Positions 34,393-43,267 of a stretch of DNA of 64,000 nt are shown in pieces. The notes under the pieces were generated by a model, which worked only from the letters and a program-made list of their open reading frames with translations, searched no databases and had not been told where the DNA came from. The translations under genes and the position numbers were made by a program. Numbering within the stretch: position 1 is the first letter of the stretch; each line of letters begins with the position of its first letter. The DNA comes from Streptomyces spectabilis (GTDB lineage Bacteria > Actinomycetota > Actinomycetes > Streptomycetales > Streptomycetaceae). Location of the stretch: positions 5,342,501-5,406,500 of the forward strand of contig NZ_CP023690.1 in NCBI RefSeq assembly GCF_008704795.1. Direction: 5' to 3'.

Positions 34393-35040
34393 ATGTCGGC
34401 GATCCGGATGCTCGTCCTCGGGGCGGTCCGCCAGCACGGGCGGGCGCACGGCTATCAGGTGCGCAACGACCTGGAGTACTGGGGCGCCCACGAGTGGTCC
34501 AACGCCAAGCCCGGGTCGATCTACCACGCGCTGCGGCAGCTCGCGAAGCAGGAGCTGCTGCACGAGCACGAGACCGCGCCCTCCACGGCGGGCGGCCCGC
34601 CGCGCACCGAGTACGAGATCACGGAGAAGGGCACCGAGGAGTTCCTGGCCCTTCTCCGTGGGGCCCTGACCACCGTCGCGCACGAGCAGAAGCCCGACAT
34701 GCTCTCGGCGGCCGTCGGCTTCATGGTCCACCTGCCGCGCGAGGAGGTCGTCTCGCTCCTCAAGCAGCGGGTGCGCGCCCTGGAGGACTGGCGCCACTCC
34801 GTCACGGAGTACTACACGCCAGAGGACGGCCCCGAGCAGCTCGGCCACATCGGCGAGATCATGAACCTCTGGCTCCACTCGGCCGACGCGGGCGCCGAAT
34901 GGACCAAGGGCCTCATCGAGCGGATCGAGAACGGGGCGTACGACTTCGCGGGCGAGGGCGAGCCGTTCGTCGGCGTGCTCGCGGAGGGCGAGGAGAACCC
35001 GTTCGCGACGGGGGCGAAGCACCCCGGAGACAGCCGCTGA
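34393..35040 (+). CDS. PadR family transcriptional regulator
   Basis: The 215-residue protein has a PadR winged helix (1-80: IRMLVLGAVRQHGRAHGYQVRNDLEYWGAHEWSNAKPGSIYHALRQLAKQELL) and a C-terminal helical domain of about 110 residues (Vir_C-like, EFLALLRGAL onward). It precedes an ABC exporter on the same strand. Three related palindromes, one before this gene and two between it and the exporter, indicate that it controls both. The ligand is likely to be the exported drug or metabolite. Confidence 0.93.
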   Translation: MSAIRMLVLGAVRQHGRAHGYQVRNDLEYWGAHEWSNAKPGSIYHALRQLAKQELLHEHETAPSTAGGPPRTEYEITEKGTEEFLALLRGALTTVAHEQKPDMLSAAVGFMVHLPREEVVSLLKQRVRALEDWRHSVTEYYTPEDGPEQLGHIGEIMNLWLHSADAGAEWTKGLIERIENGAYDFAGEGEPFVGVLAEGEENPFATGAKHPGDSR

Positions 35041-35079
35041 CGGTCCCCGCACCGGCGGACGTCGTCACCCCTGTCCAAG

Positions 35080-35095
35080 TAATCAAGTTTGACTA
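35080..35095. promoter_or_regulatory. PadR operator copy 2
   Basis: TAATCAAGTTTGACTA is a TAGTCAA-NN-TTGACTA palindrome with one change in the left half. It lies 40 bases after the PadR stop and about 35 bases before the perfect copy, so two dimers could bind on the exporter promoter. Confidence 0.65.
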
Positions 35096-35129
35096 ACCGG
35101 ACTTCCGGGGAGTACTTTCCTCCGTCTGG

Positions 35130-35151
35130 GCCTAGTCAAAGTTGACTAGGC
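35130..35151. promoter_or_regulatory. PadR operator copy 3 (perfect palindrome)
   Basis: Ten bases on each side of a central AG are exactly complementary; the core is TAGTCAAAGTTGACTA. It ends 27 bases before the start codon of the exporter ATPase, where a repressor would block transcription or RNA polymerase escape. Confidence 0.8.
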
Positions 35152-35178
35152 GGTGAGTGCGGGGCTCGGAGGATGCGG

Positions 35179-36150
35179 ATGACGGACGCGATCGTCCTGG
35201 ACGGCGTACGGAAGCGGTACGGAGAGAAGCGGGCCCTGGACGGGCTCGACCTGGTGGCCGGGCGCGGCACGGTGCACGGCGTGCTCGGCCCGAACGGCGC
35301 GGGCAAGACCACGGCGGTGCGGATCATGTCCACGCTGCTCACGGCGGACGAGGGCCGGGTGGAGATCGCCGGGTGCGACGCGCGGCGCGCGGCCGGGGAG
35401 GTGCGCCGCCGCATCGGCCTGCTCGGCCAGCACGCGGCGCTCGACGAGGAGCTGAGCGGCCGGCAGAACCTGGAGATGTTCGGGCGGCTCCACCACCTGG
35501 GCGCGCGGCGCGCGGGCACGCGGGCCGACGAGCTGCTGGCCCGCTTCGGCCTCGCCGACACGGGCGGCAAGGCGGTCAAGCGGTACAGCGGCGGCATGCG
35601 GCGCCGCCTCGACCTCGCGGCGTCGCTGATCACGGAACCGGAGGTGCTGTTCCTGGACGAGCCGACGACGGGCCTGGACCCGCGCGGCCGTGCGGAGGTG
35701 TGGGACGCGGTGCGCTCCCTGGTGGGCGGCGGCACGACCGTGCTCCTGACGACCCAGTACCTGGAAGAGGCCGACCAGCTGGCCGACCGCATCTCCCTGG
35801 TCGACAGCGGCAAAGTGATCGCCGAGGGCACGGCGGACGAGCTGAAGGCGCGCCTGGGCGGCGACCGCATCGACGTCGTCGTGCGCGACGGCGCCCAGCT
35901 GGTGCGGGCGGCCCGGCTGCTCCCCGGCGACCCCGGCGACGTCACGGTCGACGCCGACCGCCGCCTGGCCAGTGTGCCCGTCTCGGACCGCGTGGAGGCC
36001 CTGACGCGGGCCGTGAGGGCCCTCCAGGAGGCGGGCATCGAGGCGGAGGACATCGCGGTGCGCAGGCCGACGCTCGACGAGGTGTTCCTGCGCCTGACCG
36101 GGCGTGCCGAGCGCGCCGAAGCCGACGACCGGGCGAAGGAGGCCGTATGA
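35179..36150 (+). CDS. DrrA-type ABC transporter ATP-binding protein
   Basis: The 323-residue ATPase starts at ATG 35179, six bases after GGAGG; ATG 35173 lies directly against the GGAGG and is less likely. It has Walker A GPNGAGKT (37-44), Q loop [14 protein letters not shown], signature [12 protein letters not shown], Walker [13 protein letters not shown], and the DrrA-type C-terminal domain ending [10 protein letters not shown]. It powers export of hydrophobic compounds with the membrane partner, whose ATG overlaps its stop (ATGA). Confidence 0.94.
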   Translation: MTDAIVLDGVRKRYGEKRALDGLDLVAGRGTVHGVLGPNGAGKTTAVRIMSTLLTADEGRVEIAGCDARRAAGEVRRRIGLLGQHAALDEELSGRQNLEMFGRLHHLGARRAGTRADELLARFGLADTGGKAVKRYSGGMRRRLDLAASLITEPEVLFLDEPTTGLDPRGRAEVWDAVRSLVGGGTTVLLTTQYLEEADQLADRISLVDSGKVIAEGTADELKARLGGDRIDVVVRDGAQLVRAARLLPGDPGDVTVDADRRLASVPVSDRVEALTRAVRALQEAGIEAEDIAVRRPTLDEVFLRLTGRAERAEADDRAKEAV

Positions 36151-36977
36151 GCACGAGTGTGAGCACCGCGTCGACGGGCGAGGGGGCGGGCGCGCGCCTC
36201 GCCTGGGCCGTCACCGACTCCTGGACCATGACGCGGCGCGAGCTGGCCCACTGGGCGCGCCAGCCTGTCCAGGTCTTCGTCGGCCTCGCCTTCCCGGTCA
36301 TGCTGCTGCTGATGTTCAACTACCTGATCGGCGGCGGGAAGGGCGTCGAAGGGGACTACGTCGACTTCCTCGTCCCCGGCATGTTCGCGCTGACCATGGT
36401 GTTCGGCCTGGACGCCACGATGGTCGCGGTCACCGGCGACCTCAACAAGGGCGTGGTGGACCGCTTCCGCTCCATGCCGATGACCAACGGCGCGGTCCTG
36501 GTGGGCCGTTCGGTCGCGGACATGCTCCAGTCCTTCGCCTCCCTGATCGTCATGATGGGCGTCGGGCTCGCCATCGGCTGGCGCTGGCACGGGTCCCTCG
36601 CCGGGGTGGCGGGCGCGGTCGGGCTGCTGCTCCTGCTGCGCTTCGCGATGCTGTGGCTCGGCATCTACCTCGCGATGGTCGCGGGCAGGCCGGAGCTGGT
36701 GGCGGCCGTGCAGATCCTGGTCTGGCCGGTCGGGTTCTTCTCCAACGCGTTCACGGTGCCCGGGGGCATGCCGGACTGGCTGGGGGCGGCGGTCGAGTGG
36801 AACCCGATGTCGGCGACGGCCACGGCGGTCCGTGACCTGTTCGGCGGCTCCCCCGGGACGGGCGCCCCCTCCTGGCCCACCGCCCACGCCGAACTCCTCG
36901 CGGTCCTCTCGCCCCTGGCCCTGATCGCCCTCTTCCTGCCCTTGGCGGTGCACCGATTCAGCGCACTGAGCCGCTGA
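36147..36977 (+). CDS. ABC-2 type transporter permease (DrrB-like)
   Basis: The 276-residue protein has six predicted membrane helices typical of ABC-2 permeases, with the family motif [29 protein letters not shown] in the first cytoplasmic loop and [13 protein letters not shown] near the end. It pairs with the overlapping upstream ATPase to export a drug-like molecule, under PadR control. It ends 33 bases before the inverted repeat pair at 37011. Confidence 0.93.
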   Translation: MSTSVSTASTGEGAGARLAWAVTDSWTMTRRELAHWARQPVQVFVGLAFPVMLLLMFNYLIGGGKGVEGDYVDFLVPGMFALTMVFGLDATMVAVTGDLNKGVVDRFRSMPMTNGAVLVGRSVADMLQSFASLIVMMGVGLAIGWRWHGSLAGVAGAVGLLLLLRFAMLWLGIYLAMVAGRPELVAAVQILVWPVGFFSNAFTVPGGMPDWLGAAVEWNPMSATATAVRDLFGGSPGTGAPSWPTAHAELLAVLSPLALIALFLPLAVHRFSALSR

Positions 36978-37010
36978 GGCCCGCTGCCCTTTTCGGCGCT
37001 CCGAGCCTCG

Positions 37011-37109
37011 TCCTCAAACGCCGGACGGGCTGGATCTGTCGCCGGTTGCGGCAGTGTTTTCAGCCCCTCCGGCGTTTGAGGAGCGGGGGTCTGGGGGCGG
37101 AGCCCCCAG
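37011..37109. terminator. Dispersed repeat pair (copy D) plus second hairpin
   Basis: Arms at 37011-37032 and 37061-37082 pair over 22 positions with one mismatch and belong to the family at 13346, 17198 and 19957. Directly after, CTGGGGGC (37091-37098) pairs with GCCCCCAG (37102-37109) around a three-base loop. Both lie between the convergent permease and decarboxylase genes. Confidence 0.8.
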
Positions 37110-37150
37110 GATCGGGAAGGGGCGGGTCTGGGGCGCCCCGCGAGGGCACG

Positions 37151-38554
37151 TCAGTGGTGGAACCCCGTAGCCCCGCCCAGAGGCCCAGGCTGCTGCCGCA
37201 GCTCCGGCAGCAACCGCCCCAGATCCTCCAGGAACAGCCCCGCCAGGTCCGCGGAGAACCCGTTGCGGCACACCACCCGCAGCACCGCCAGATCCTCCCG
37301 GTGCGCGGGAAACGTGTACGCGGGCACCAGCCACCCCCGCTCCCGCAACCGCCGGGCCACGTCGAAGACGTCGTACGCGCGCACGTCGTCCGCCGTCGTG
37401 AAGGCGAACACCGGCAGCTCGTCCCCGCGGGTGAGGAGCCGGAAGTCCCCGAGGTCCCCGATCCGCCCGGCGAGCCCGCGCGCCACGTCCCGCGCGGCCT
37501 GCTGCACCGCCCGGTACCCGGCGCGCCCGAGCCGCAGGAAGGTGTAGTACTGCGCGACGACCTGCGCCCCGGGCCGGGAGAAGTTGAGGGCGAAGGTCGG
37601 CATGTCACCGCCGAGGTAGTTCACGCGGAAGACCAGCTCCTGGGGCAGCTCGGCGGGCGTGCGCCACAGCGCCCAGCCGACGCCGGGGTAGACGAGCCCG
37701 TACTTGTGCCCGGAGGTGTTGATGGACGCCACGCGCGGCAGCCGGAAGTCCCACACCAGGTCCTCGTCGAGGAAGGGCGCGACCATCGCCCCGGAGGCCC
37801 CGTCCACGTGCACGGGGATGTCGAGCCCGGTGCGTTCCTGGAGCGCGTCGAGGGCCGCGCAGACGTCCGCCACGGGCTCGTAGGAGCCGTCGAACGTGGA
37901 GCCCATGACGGTGACGACCCCGATCGTGTTCTCGTCGCAGAGCGCGGCCGCGGCCTCGGGGGAGAGGTGATAGCGGTCGCCCTCCATGGGGACCTGCCGC
38001 GCCTCCACCTCCCAGAAGGCGCAGAACTTCTCCCAGCACACCTGCACGTTCACGCCCATCACGAGGTTGGGCCGGGCCTCGCGGGACGGGTACCGGTCGG
38101 CGTTGCGCAGCGTCCAGCGCCGCTTGAGCGCCATGCCCGCGAGCATGCACGCCTCGCTGGACCCGGTCGTGGAGCAGCCCACGGCGGCCGCCGGGTCCGG
38201 CGCGTTCCACAGGTCGGCGAGCATCGCCACGCAGCGCCGCTCCAGCTCGGCCGTGCGCGGGTACTCGTCCTTGTCGATCATGTTCTTGTCCCGGCACTCC
38301 GCCATCAGCACGCCCGCCTGCGGCTCCATCCAGGTGGTGACGAAGGTGGCGAGGTTGAGCCGGGAGTTGCCGTCGAGCATCAGCTCGTCGTGGACCAGCT
38401 GGTACGCCGTGGAGGGCGGCAGCGGGTCCTTGGGGAGGCGGTGTTTGGGCGGGGCCCCGGTCATGCCGCCGACCGGGTTCGCCTCGCCGAAGAACGGGTT
38501 CACGGACAGCGGGCGCGCGTCGCGGCCCTCGTCCGCTCCTCGGTGCAGCGACAT
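37151..38554 (-). CDS. gad: Glutamate decarboxylase (PLP-dependent)
   Basis: The 467-residue enzyme, starting at ATG 38554 behind GGAGG, matches the length of GadA/GadB. The PLP lysine is K284 in SINTSGHKYGLVYPG, and VHVDGASGAMVAPF and GSSEACMLAGMALKRRW are standard glutamate decarboxylase motifs. It converts L-glutamate to GABA and CO2, consuming a proton. No glutamate/GABA antiporter lies nearby, so its role may be GABA or carbon metabolism rather than acid resistance. It is divergent from tipA with 168 bases between starts. Confidence 0.94.
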   Translation of the reverse strand: MSLHRGADEGRDARPLSVNPFFGEANPVGGMTGAPPKHRLPKDPLPPSTAYQLVHDELMLDGNSRLNLATFVTTWMEPQAGVLMAECRDKNMIDKDEYPRTAELERRCVAMLADLWNAPDPAAAVGCSTTGSSEACMLAGMALKRRWTLRNADRYPSREARPNLVMGVNVQVCWEKFCAFWEVEARQVPMEGDRYHLSPEAAAALCDENTIGVVTVMGSTFDGSYEPVADVCAALDALQERTGLDIPVHVDGASGAMVAPFLDEDLVWDFRLPRVASINTSGHKYGLVYPGVGWALWRTPAELPQELVFRVNYLGGDMPTFALNFSRPGAQVVAQYYTFLRLGRAGYRAVQQAARDVARGLAGRIGDLGDFRLLTRGDELPVFAFTTADDVRAYDVFDVARRLRERGWLVPAYTFPAHREDLAVLRVVCRNGFSADLAGLFLEDLGRLLPELRQQPGPLGGATGFHH

Positions 38555-38662
38555 GGCGGTGCCTCCCGGAAGTCGGCTCTCCCGGGCCCCTCCACGCCCA
38601 CCCCGGCCCTTCCGGCCACTGTATGCGGACAAAACCGGCACAACATCTGGAGCATCCTGGGC

Positions 38663-38693
38663 TTGCACCTCACGCGACGTGAGGACCCAGGCT
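38663..38693 (+). promoter_or_regulatory. tipA promoter with MerR-type operator
   Basis: TTGCAC (38663-38668) and CAGGCT (38688-38693) are separated by 19 bases, the long spacer used by MerR-type activators. The spacer holds a 7-3-7 inverted repeat, CCTCACG (38668-38674) and CGTGAGG (38678-38684). Layout and sequence closely match the known thiostrepton-inducible tipA promoter of S. lividans as I remember it. Confidence 0.85.
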
Positions 38694-38722
38694 GATCGGT
38701 GTCAGAAGGAAAGGAGACAGCG

Positions 38723-39481
38723 GTGAGCTACTCCGTCGGACAGGTGGCGGCCGTCGCCAAGGTCACGGTGCGCACCCTGCACCACTACGACGAGATCGGC
38801 CTCCTCGTGCCCGGCGGGCGCAGCCACGCGGGCCACCGGCGCTACGACGACGCCGACCTCGACCGGCTCCAGCAGATCCGGTTCTACCGGGAGCTGGGCT
38901 TCCAGCTGGACGAGATCGCCACGCTGCTCGACGACCCCGCGGCCGACCCGCGGGAGCATCTGCGGCGCCAGCACGGGCTGCTCACCGAGCGCATCACCCA
39001 GCTCCAGGAGATGGCAGCCGCTGTCGAGACCGCCATGGAGGCGAGACGCATGGGGATCAACCTCACGCCCGAGGAGAAGTTCGAGGTCTTCGGAGACTTC
39101 GATCCCGACCAGCACGAGGAGGAGGTCGAGCGCCGCTGGGGCGACACGGAGGCCTACGCCGAGTCGCGCCGCCGCACGGCCGCGTACACGAAGGACGACT
39201 GGAAGCGGATCAACGACAGCATGGACGCGCTGCACGCGCGCATGGCGGACCTGCTCGACGCCGGCAGGCCCGCCGCGTCCGACGAGGCCATGGACGTGGC
39301 CGAGGCCCACCGGCTGCTGATCCGCGACAGCTACTACGACTGCTCGCACGAGATGCACACGTGCCTGGGCGCCATGTACGTGGACGACCCGCGCTTCACG
39401 GCCACGTACGAGGCCATCCGCCCGGGTCTCGCGGTCTACCTGCGCGACGCGATCGCGGCGAACGCGGCACGGCACGCATAG
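38723..39481 (+). CDS. tipA: TipA thiopeptide-responsive MerR regulator (TipAL, with internal TipAS start)
   Basis: The 252-residue protein starts at GTG 38723 behind AAGGAG. The MerR winged helix is at 1-70 (SYSVGQVAAVAKVTVRTLHHYDEIGLLVPG), a coiled-coil linker at 75-109, and the TipAS drug-binding domain from 110 on. Met110 (ATG 39050) in MGINLTPEEKFEVFGDFDPDQ is preceded by GGAG and matches the start of the separate short product TipAS. C207 and C214 (YDCSHEMHTCLGAMY) are conserved; C214 is the residue that captures thiostrepton-type antibiotics covalently. It activates its own promoter when thiopeptides bind, and TipAS sequesters the drug. Confidence 0.95.
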   Translation: MSYSVGQVAAVAKVTVRTLHHYDEIGLLVPGGRSHAGHRRYDDADLDRLQQIRFYRELGFQLDEIATLLDDPAADPREHLRRQHGLLTERITQLQEMAAAVETAMEARRMGINLTPEEKFEVFGDFDPDQHEEEVERRWGDTEAYAESRRRTAAYTKDDWKRINDSMDALHARMADLLDAGRPAASDEAMDVAEAHRLLIRDSYYDCSHEMHTCLGAMYVDDPRFTATYEAIRPGLAVYLRDAIAANAARHA

Positions 39482-39649
39482 CGCCCGGAAGGGGCGCGGG
39501 CCGTGCGCCCAGCGGGATTCGAGCGGTGGAACCTGTCGCTCCCGGCCCGCGTTGATAGCTTTGAGCGGCGCGGCCGAAGCCATCACCACGCACGGCCCGC
39601 CCCGCACCCCCTCCGCCGTACGCCTCACACCCCACAGGAGCCCGGAACC

Positions 39650-40813
39650 GTGCAGACGCTTGCGCTCGGACCAAGCTGGTTGGACCCGGACTACCTGCTG
39701 AACCAGTTCGGTCTGTGGGGCCTGCTCCTGATCGTGTTCGCCGAGTCGGGTCTGCTCATCGGCTTCTTCCTGCCGGGCGACTCGCTCCTGTTCACCACGG
39801 GCCTGCTGATCACGACGGGCAAGCTGGACACCCCCCTGTGGCTGACCTGCATCCTGATCTGCATCGCCGCGGTCCTCGGTGACCAGGCGGGCTATCTCTT
39901 CGGCAAGAAGGTCGGCCCGTCGCTCTTCAACCGCCCGGACTCCAAGCTCTTCAAGCAGGAGAACGTCACCAAGGCGCACGAGTTCTTCGAGAAGCACGGC
40001 CCGAAGTCCCTGGTCCTGGCCCGCTTCGTGCCGATCGTGCGCACGTTCACGCCGATCATCGCGGGCGTCAGCGGCATGCGCTACCGCTCGTTCATCACGT
40101 TCAACATCATCGGCGGCGTCCTGTGGGGTGCGGGCGTCACGCTGCTCGGCGCCTGGCTCGGCAAGCACGAGTTCGTGCACAAGAACATCGAGGCGATCCT
40201 GATCCTGATCGTCCTCATCTCGGTGGTCCCGATCATCATCGAGTTCCTGCGGGCCCGCTCGCAGAAGAAGAAGGCGGCCGCCCAGGCCCCGACGGCCCCG
40301 GCGGCCCGGACGGCCCACGACGACACCCCCGAGAGCACCCCCGAGGCCGCCCGGCAGTACCAGCCGCAGCAGCCCCAGTACCCGGGCCAGCAGTCCCAGC
40401 AGCACCAGCAGTCCCAGTACCCGGGCCAGTACCCCGACCAGTCCCAGTACCAGGCCCAGCAGCCGCAGTACCCGGGCCAGCAGCACCAGCAGCAGTACCC
40501 GTACCCCGGCCAGCAGCAGCCCCCGCACCAGCAGTACGGCGGCCAGGGCGGCGGCCACCAGCAGTACGCCCCCCAGTACGAGGGCCAGCAGCAGTACCAG
40601 CCCCAGCAGCCGTACCCCTACGACAACCAGTACGACAACCAGTACGAGGGGCAGTACGACGGCCAGTACGGCACCCCCGCGGACGGCCAGCAGTACCAGC
40701 CCCAGCAGCCGTACCCGCACCAGCAGGGCCAGGGCCAGGGCCAGGGCCAGTACCAGGGCCGGCAGCCGCAGCACCCCGACGAGCCGCACCAGCACGGTCA
40801 CCCGCGCTACTGA
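39650..40813 (+). CDS. DedA family membrane protein with Gln/Tyr/Pro-rich tail
   Basis: The 387-residue protein starts at GTG 39650 behind CAGGAG. Residues 1-205 form a DedA/VTT domain: FAESGLLIGFFLPGDSLLF, GDQAGYLFGKKVG, FEKHGPKSLVLARFVPIVRTFTPIIAGVSGM and a final membrane helix. DedA proteins flip undecaprenyl phosphate or phospholipids between leaflets. From about 235 to the end the protein is a low-complexity tail of Gln, Tyr, Pro and Gly with repeated QYPGQ and QQP, predicted disordered and cytoplasmic. That tail is unusually long for the family. Confidence 0.9.
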   Translation: MQTLALGPSWLDPDYLLNQFGLWGLLLIVFAESGLLIGFFLPGDSLLFTTGLLITTGKLDTPLWLTCILICIAAVLGDQAGYLFGKKVGPSLFNRPDSKLFKQENVTKAHEFFEKHGPKSLVLARFVPIVRTFTPIIAGVSGMRYRSFITFNIIGGVLWGAGVTLLGAWLGKHEFVHKNIEAILILIVLISVVPIIIEFLRARSQKKKAAAQAPTAPAARTAHDDTPESTPEAARQYQPQQPQYPGQQSQQHQQSQYPGQYPDQSQYQAQQPQYPGQQHQQQYPYPGQQQPPHQQYGGQGGGHQQYAPQYEGQQQYQPQQPYPYDNQYDNQYEGQYDGQYGTPADGQQYQPQQPYPHQQGQGQGQGQYQGRQPQHPDEPHQHGHPRY

Positions 40814-40836
40814 CGGCGTAGCAGGAGTTACAAGAG

Positions 40837-42492
40837 CTAGAAGCCGCGCGTCCGCTTGGCCGCGCGGCGCCCCTGCGCCTCCTGCGGCCGCGGTCCCTTG
40901 AGGAAGAGCCGCGACAGCTCCCCGCCCAGGTTCACCCCTATCGCGATGGCGAGGGCGAGGGCCGCCGCCTTGGACAGGGAGGCGAGCCCCGGGTTGAGGT
41001 TGTTGCGCGCGATCTCCAGGAGCCCGAAGTACGTGGCGCTGCCGGGCAGCAGCGGACCGATTGCCGCCGTCACGAACGGCAGCGCGGACGCGTACCGGTA
41101 GCGCGAGAGCAACTGCCCGAACAGGCCCACCAGGCCCGCCGCGATGGCCGTAGCGGCCACCGGCGAGATGTCCCCGGCCCGGGCCAGGGCGCCGAACACG
41201 ACCCAGGCCACGCCGCCGTTCAGGGTCACGAGCAGCACGGTTGAACGTTCCTGCTGGAGCAGGATCGCGAAGGCGCAGCTCAGCGCCATGGACGCGAGGA
41301 TCTGGACCAGCGGCCGGTCGGTGGAGTGGATCGACGTCTCCGGGTTGAGCCCCGCGTCCAGCTGCACGCCCAGATAGAGCACGATGAGGACGCCGCAGAC
41401 GATCCCGACGATCAGATACCCGACCTCCAGGAGCCGGGCGGCGGCGGTGATGTAGTAGCCGGTCAGGCCGTCCTGCACGCCCGCGACCAGGGCCCGCCCC
41501 GGGATCAGCGCGAAAAGGCCACCGGTGATCACCGCGGACGCCCGTACGTCCTGCAGGTCGAGCAGGCTGATCGCCACGCCCATCGCGGCGGGCGGCATCG
41601 CCGCCACCACGAACTGGTAGAACTCCGGAAGCCCGCGCCCCGCGCACAGCCACGCGAGCCGGTCGCCGAGCATCGCCCCGATCGCCGCCGCGATGAACAC
41701 CACGAGCCCGCCGCCGACGAGCACGGACGCCGCGCCCGCGAGCAGCCCGCCGGCCGCCGTGAGGGCCCACCCCGGGTAGGGGTGGCGGTTGCGCCGGATC
41801 TCGGCGAGACGCCGGTAGGCCTCCTCGGGGGAGACGTCGACCTCTTCGGAGCTGATGTCGTCGACGAGCCGGAAGACGGCCTGCAGACGGGTGTAGTCGG
41901 TGCCCCGGCGGCGTACCGTACGCGACGCCGTGACGGGGTCGTCGACGAGCGACGGCTGGTGCGAGATGGCGATCAGCGTGAAGGTGACGTTCGGCTCGCA
42001 GCGGTCCAGGCCGTACGCGTGCGTGACGGCGAACATCGCCGCCTCCACGTCCTCGGCGCCCTCGCCGCCCGCGAGCAGCAGCTCCCCGATGCGCAGCGTC
42101 AGGTCGAGCACGCGCGGCACGGCGGGCCCGGACTCGTCCTCGTGCCGCTGCGTCGCCTCCGGGGCGGGGCGCTCGGCGACCGGGGTGCGCAGCATCGTGC
42201 GCATCCGGTCCTGCCAGGGCGCCTCCTTGGTGAGCCGGACCACCGGCACCCCGCCGGGCGGCGTGAAGGCCGACACCGCCTGCTGCCCGTCGTAGCTCTG
42301 CGGCGTGGTGAAGGCCGAGGACTCCTTGTCCTCGGGCGCGGCGGGGATTCTCAGCCCCGTGGGGATCGTGAACTCGGAGGACGGATGGTCCTCCTCCGGT
42401 GCCGTCGTCTGCTCGACCCCGCCCACCGGGGCGAAGGCGCTGCGCGCCTCGTCCGACTGCGGCTTGCGGTCCTCGTCCTCCGAGTCAGCCAC
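40837..42492 (-). CDS. Threonine/serine exporter family (ThrE-type) membrane protein
   Basis: The 551-residue protein has a disordered N-terminal 115 residues, then the soluble ThrE N-terminal part (RVLDLTLRIGELLLAGGEGAEDVEAAMFAVTHAYGLDRCEPNVTFTLIAISH) and about ten membrane helices (from about 225), including the second half, ThrE_2 (VQILASMALSCAFAILLQQERSTVLLVTLNGGVAWVVFG). It is a fused single-chain version of the exporter that removes threonine and serine. It is convergent with the DedA gene with 23 bases between. The 198 bases on its upstream side include the ppa terminator. Confidence 0.88.
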   Translation of the reverse strand: MADSEDEDRKPQSDEARSAFAPVGGVEQTTAPEEDHPSSEFTIPTGLRIPAAPEDKESSAFTTPQSYDGQQAVSAFTPPGGVPVVRLTKEAPWQDRMRTMLRTPVAERPAPEATQRHEDESGPAVPRVLDLTLRIGELLLAGGEGAEDVEAAMFAVTHAYGLDRCEPNVTFTLIAISHQPSLVDDPVTASRTVRRRGTDYTRLQAVFRLVDDISSEEVDVSPEEAYRRLAEIRRNRHPYPGWALTAAGGLLAGAASVLVGGGLVVFIAAAIGAMLGDRLAWLCAGRGLPEFYQFVVAAMPPAAMGVAISLLDLQDVRASAVITGGLFALIPGRALVAGVQDGLTGYYITAAARLLEVGYLIVGIVCGVLIVLYLGVQLDAGLNPETSIHSTDRPLVQILASMALSCAFAILLQQERSTVLLVTLNGGVAWVVFGALARAGDISPVAATAIAAGLVGLFGQLLSRYRYASALPFVTAAIGPLLPGSATYFGLLEIARNNLNPGLASLSKAAALALAIAIGVNLGGELSRLFLKGPRPQEAQGRRAAKRTRGF

Positions 42493-42639
42493 CGGTCCCG
42501 CCTCACTCTCCCCTTTGCGCCTAAGCCGGCGCCGCTCTCGCGGGTGTGGTCACCCGCCGTTGGGGTTTCTCAATTGATGGTTGCTGTGATTGATCCTTGC
42601 CGCTTTTGCTCGTCTCAGTATGCGTCCGGGCGCACAAAG

Positions 42640-42673
42640 GGGCCGTGTGGCCCCAGGAGGGGTCACACGGCCC
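42640..42673 (-). terminator. Terminator of ppa
   Basis: GGGCCGTGTG (42640-42649) pairs with CACACGGCCC (42664-42673), and inside it CCCC pairs with GGGG around an AGGA loop, with only a G-T wobble between the two parts. The 15-bp hairpin starts 17 bases past the ppa stop on the minus strand. Confidence 0.85.
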
Positions 42674-42690
42674 GTTCGTACGCGTGAGGC

Positions 42691-43182
42691 TCAGTGGCCG
42701 CCGTTGCTCTGGAAGCGCTTGTACGAGGCCTCGATCTCGGCCTCGGCGTCGGCACGGCCGACCCAGTCGGCGCCCTCGACGGACTTGCCCGGCTCCAGGT
42801 CCTTGTAGACCTCGAAGAAGTGCTGGATCTCCAGGCGGTCGAACTCGGACACGTGGTGGATGTCGCGCAGGTGCTCGACGCGCGGGTCGGAGGCCGGGAC
42901 GCACAGCAGCTTGTCGTCGCCGCCCGCCTCGTCGGTCATCCGGAACATGCCGATCGCGCGGCACTTGATGAGGCAGCCCGGGAAGGTCGGCTCGTCAAGA
43001 ATGACCAGTGCGTCCAGCGGGTCGCCGTCCTCGCCGAGGGTGTTCTCCACGAAGCCGTAGTCAGCCGGGTAGCTGGTGGACGTGAAGAGTCGACGGTCCA
43101 GGCGGATACGGCCGGTCTCGTGGTCGACCTCGTACTTGTTCCGCGAACCCTTCGGAATCTCGATGGTGACGTCGAACTCCAC
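42691..43182 (-). CDS. ppa: Inorganic pyrophosphatase
   Basis: The 163-residue family I pyrophosphatase starts at GTG 43182, eight bases after GGAGG; the longer ATG start at 43206 would place that ribosome-binding site inside the gene. It has the active-site series [38 protein letters not shown] and [13 protein letters not shown]. It hydrolyses pyrophosphate made by polymer synthesis, using magnesium. It is divergent from the carboxypeptidase gene and followed by a strong terminator. Confidence 0.96.
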   Translation of the reverse strand: MEFDVTIEIPKGSRNKYEVDHETGRIRLDRRLFTSTSYPADYGFVENTLGEDGDPLDALVILDEPTFPGCLIKCRAIGMFRMTDEAGGDDKLLCVPASDPRVEHLRDIHHVSEFDRLEIQHFFEVYKDLEPGKSVEGADWVGRADAEAEIEASYKRFQSNGGH

Positions 43183-43267
43183 GGGTGGCTCCTCCATGAT
43201 CAGCACATACTTCGGGTGGTTAAGTGTCCCTCACGCAGATGTGTGATCGCGAAAGGGGCAGGTCGTC

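Noticed and set aside
35173..35178. Start of the exporter ATPase at ATG 35173
   Set aside because: GGAGG ends directly before this ATG, leaving no spacing. ATG 35179 has six bases and gives the usual N-terminus.
43183..43206. Longer pyrophosphatase starting at 43206
   Set aside because: The extra eight residues are not in the family, and they contain the ribosome-binding site that serves GTG 43182.
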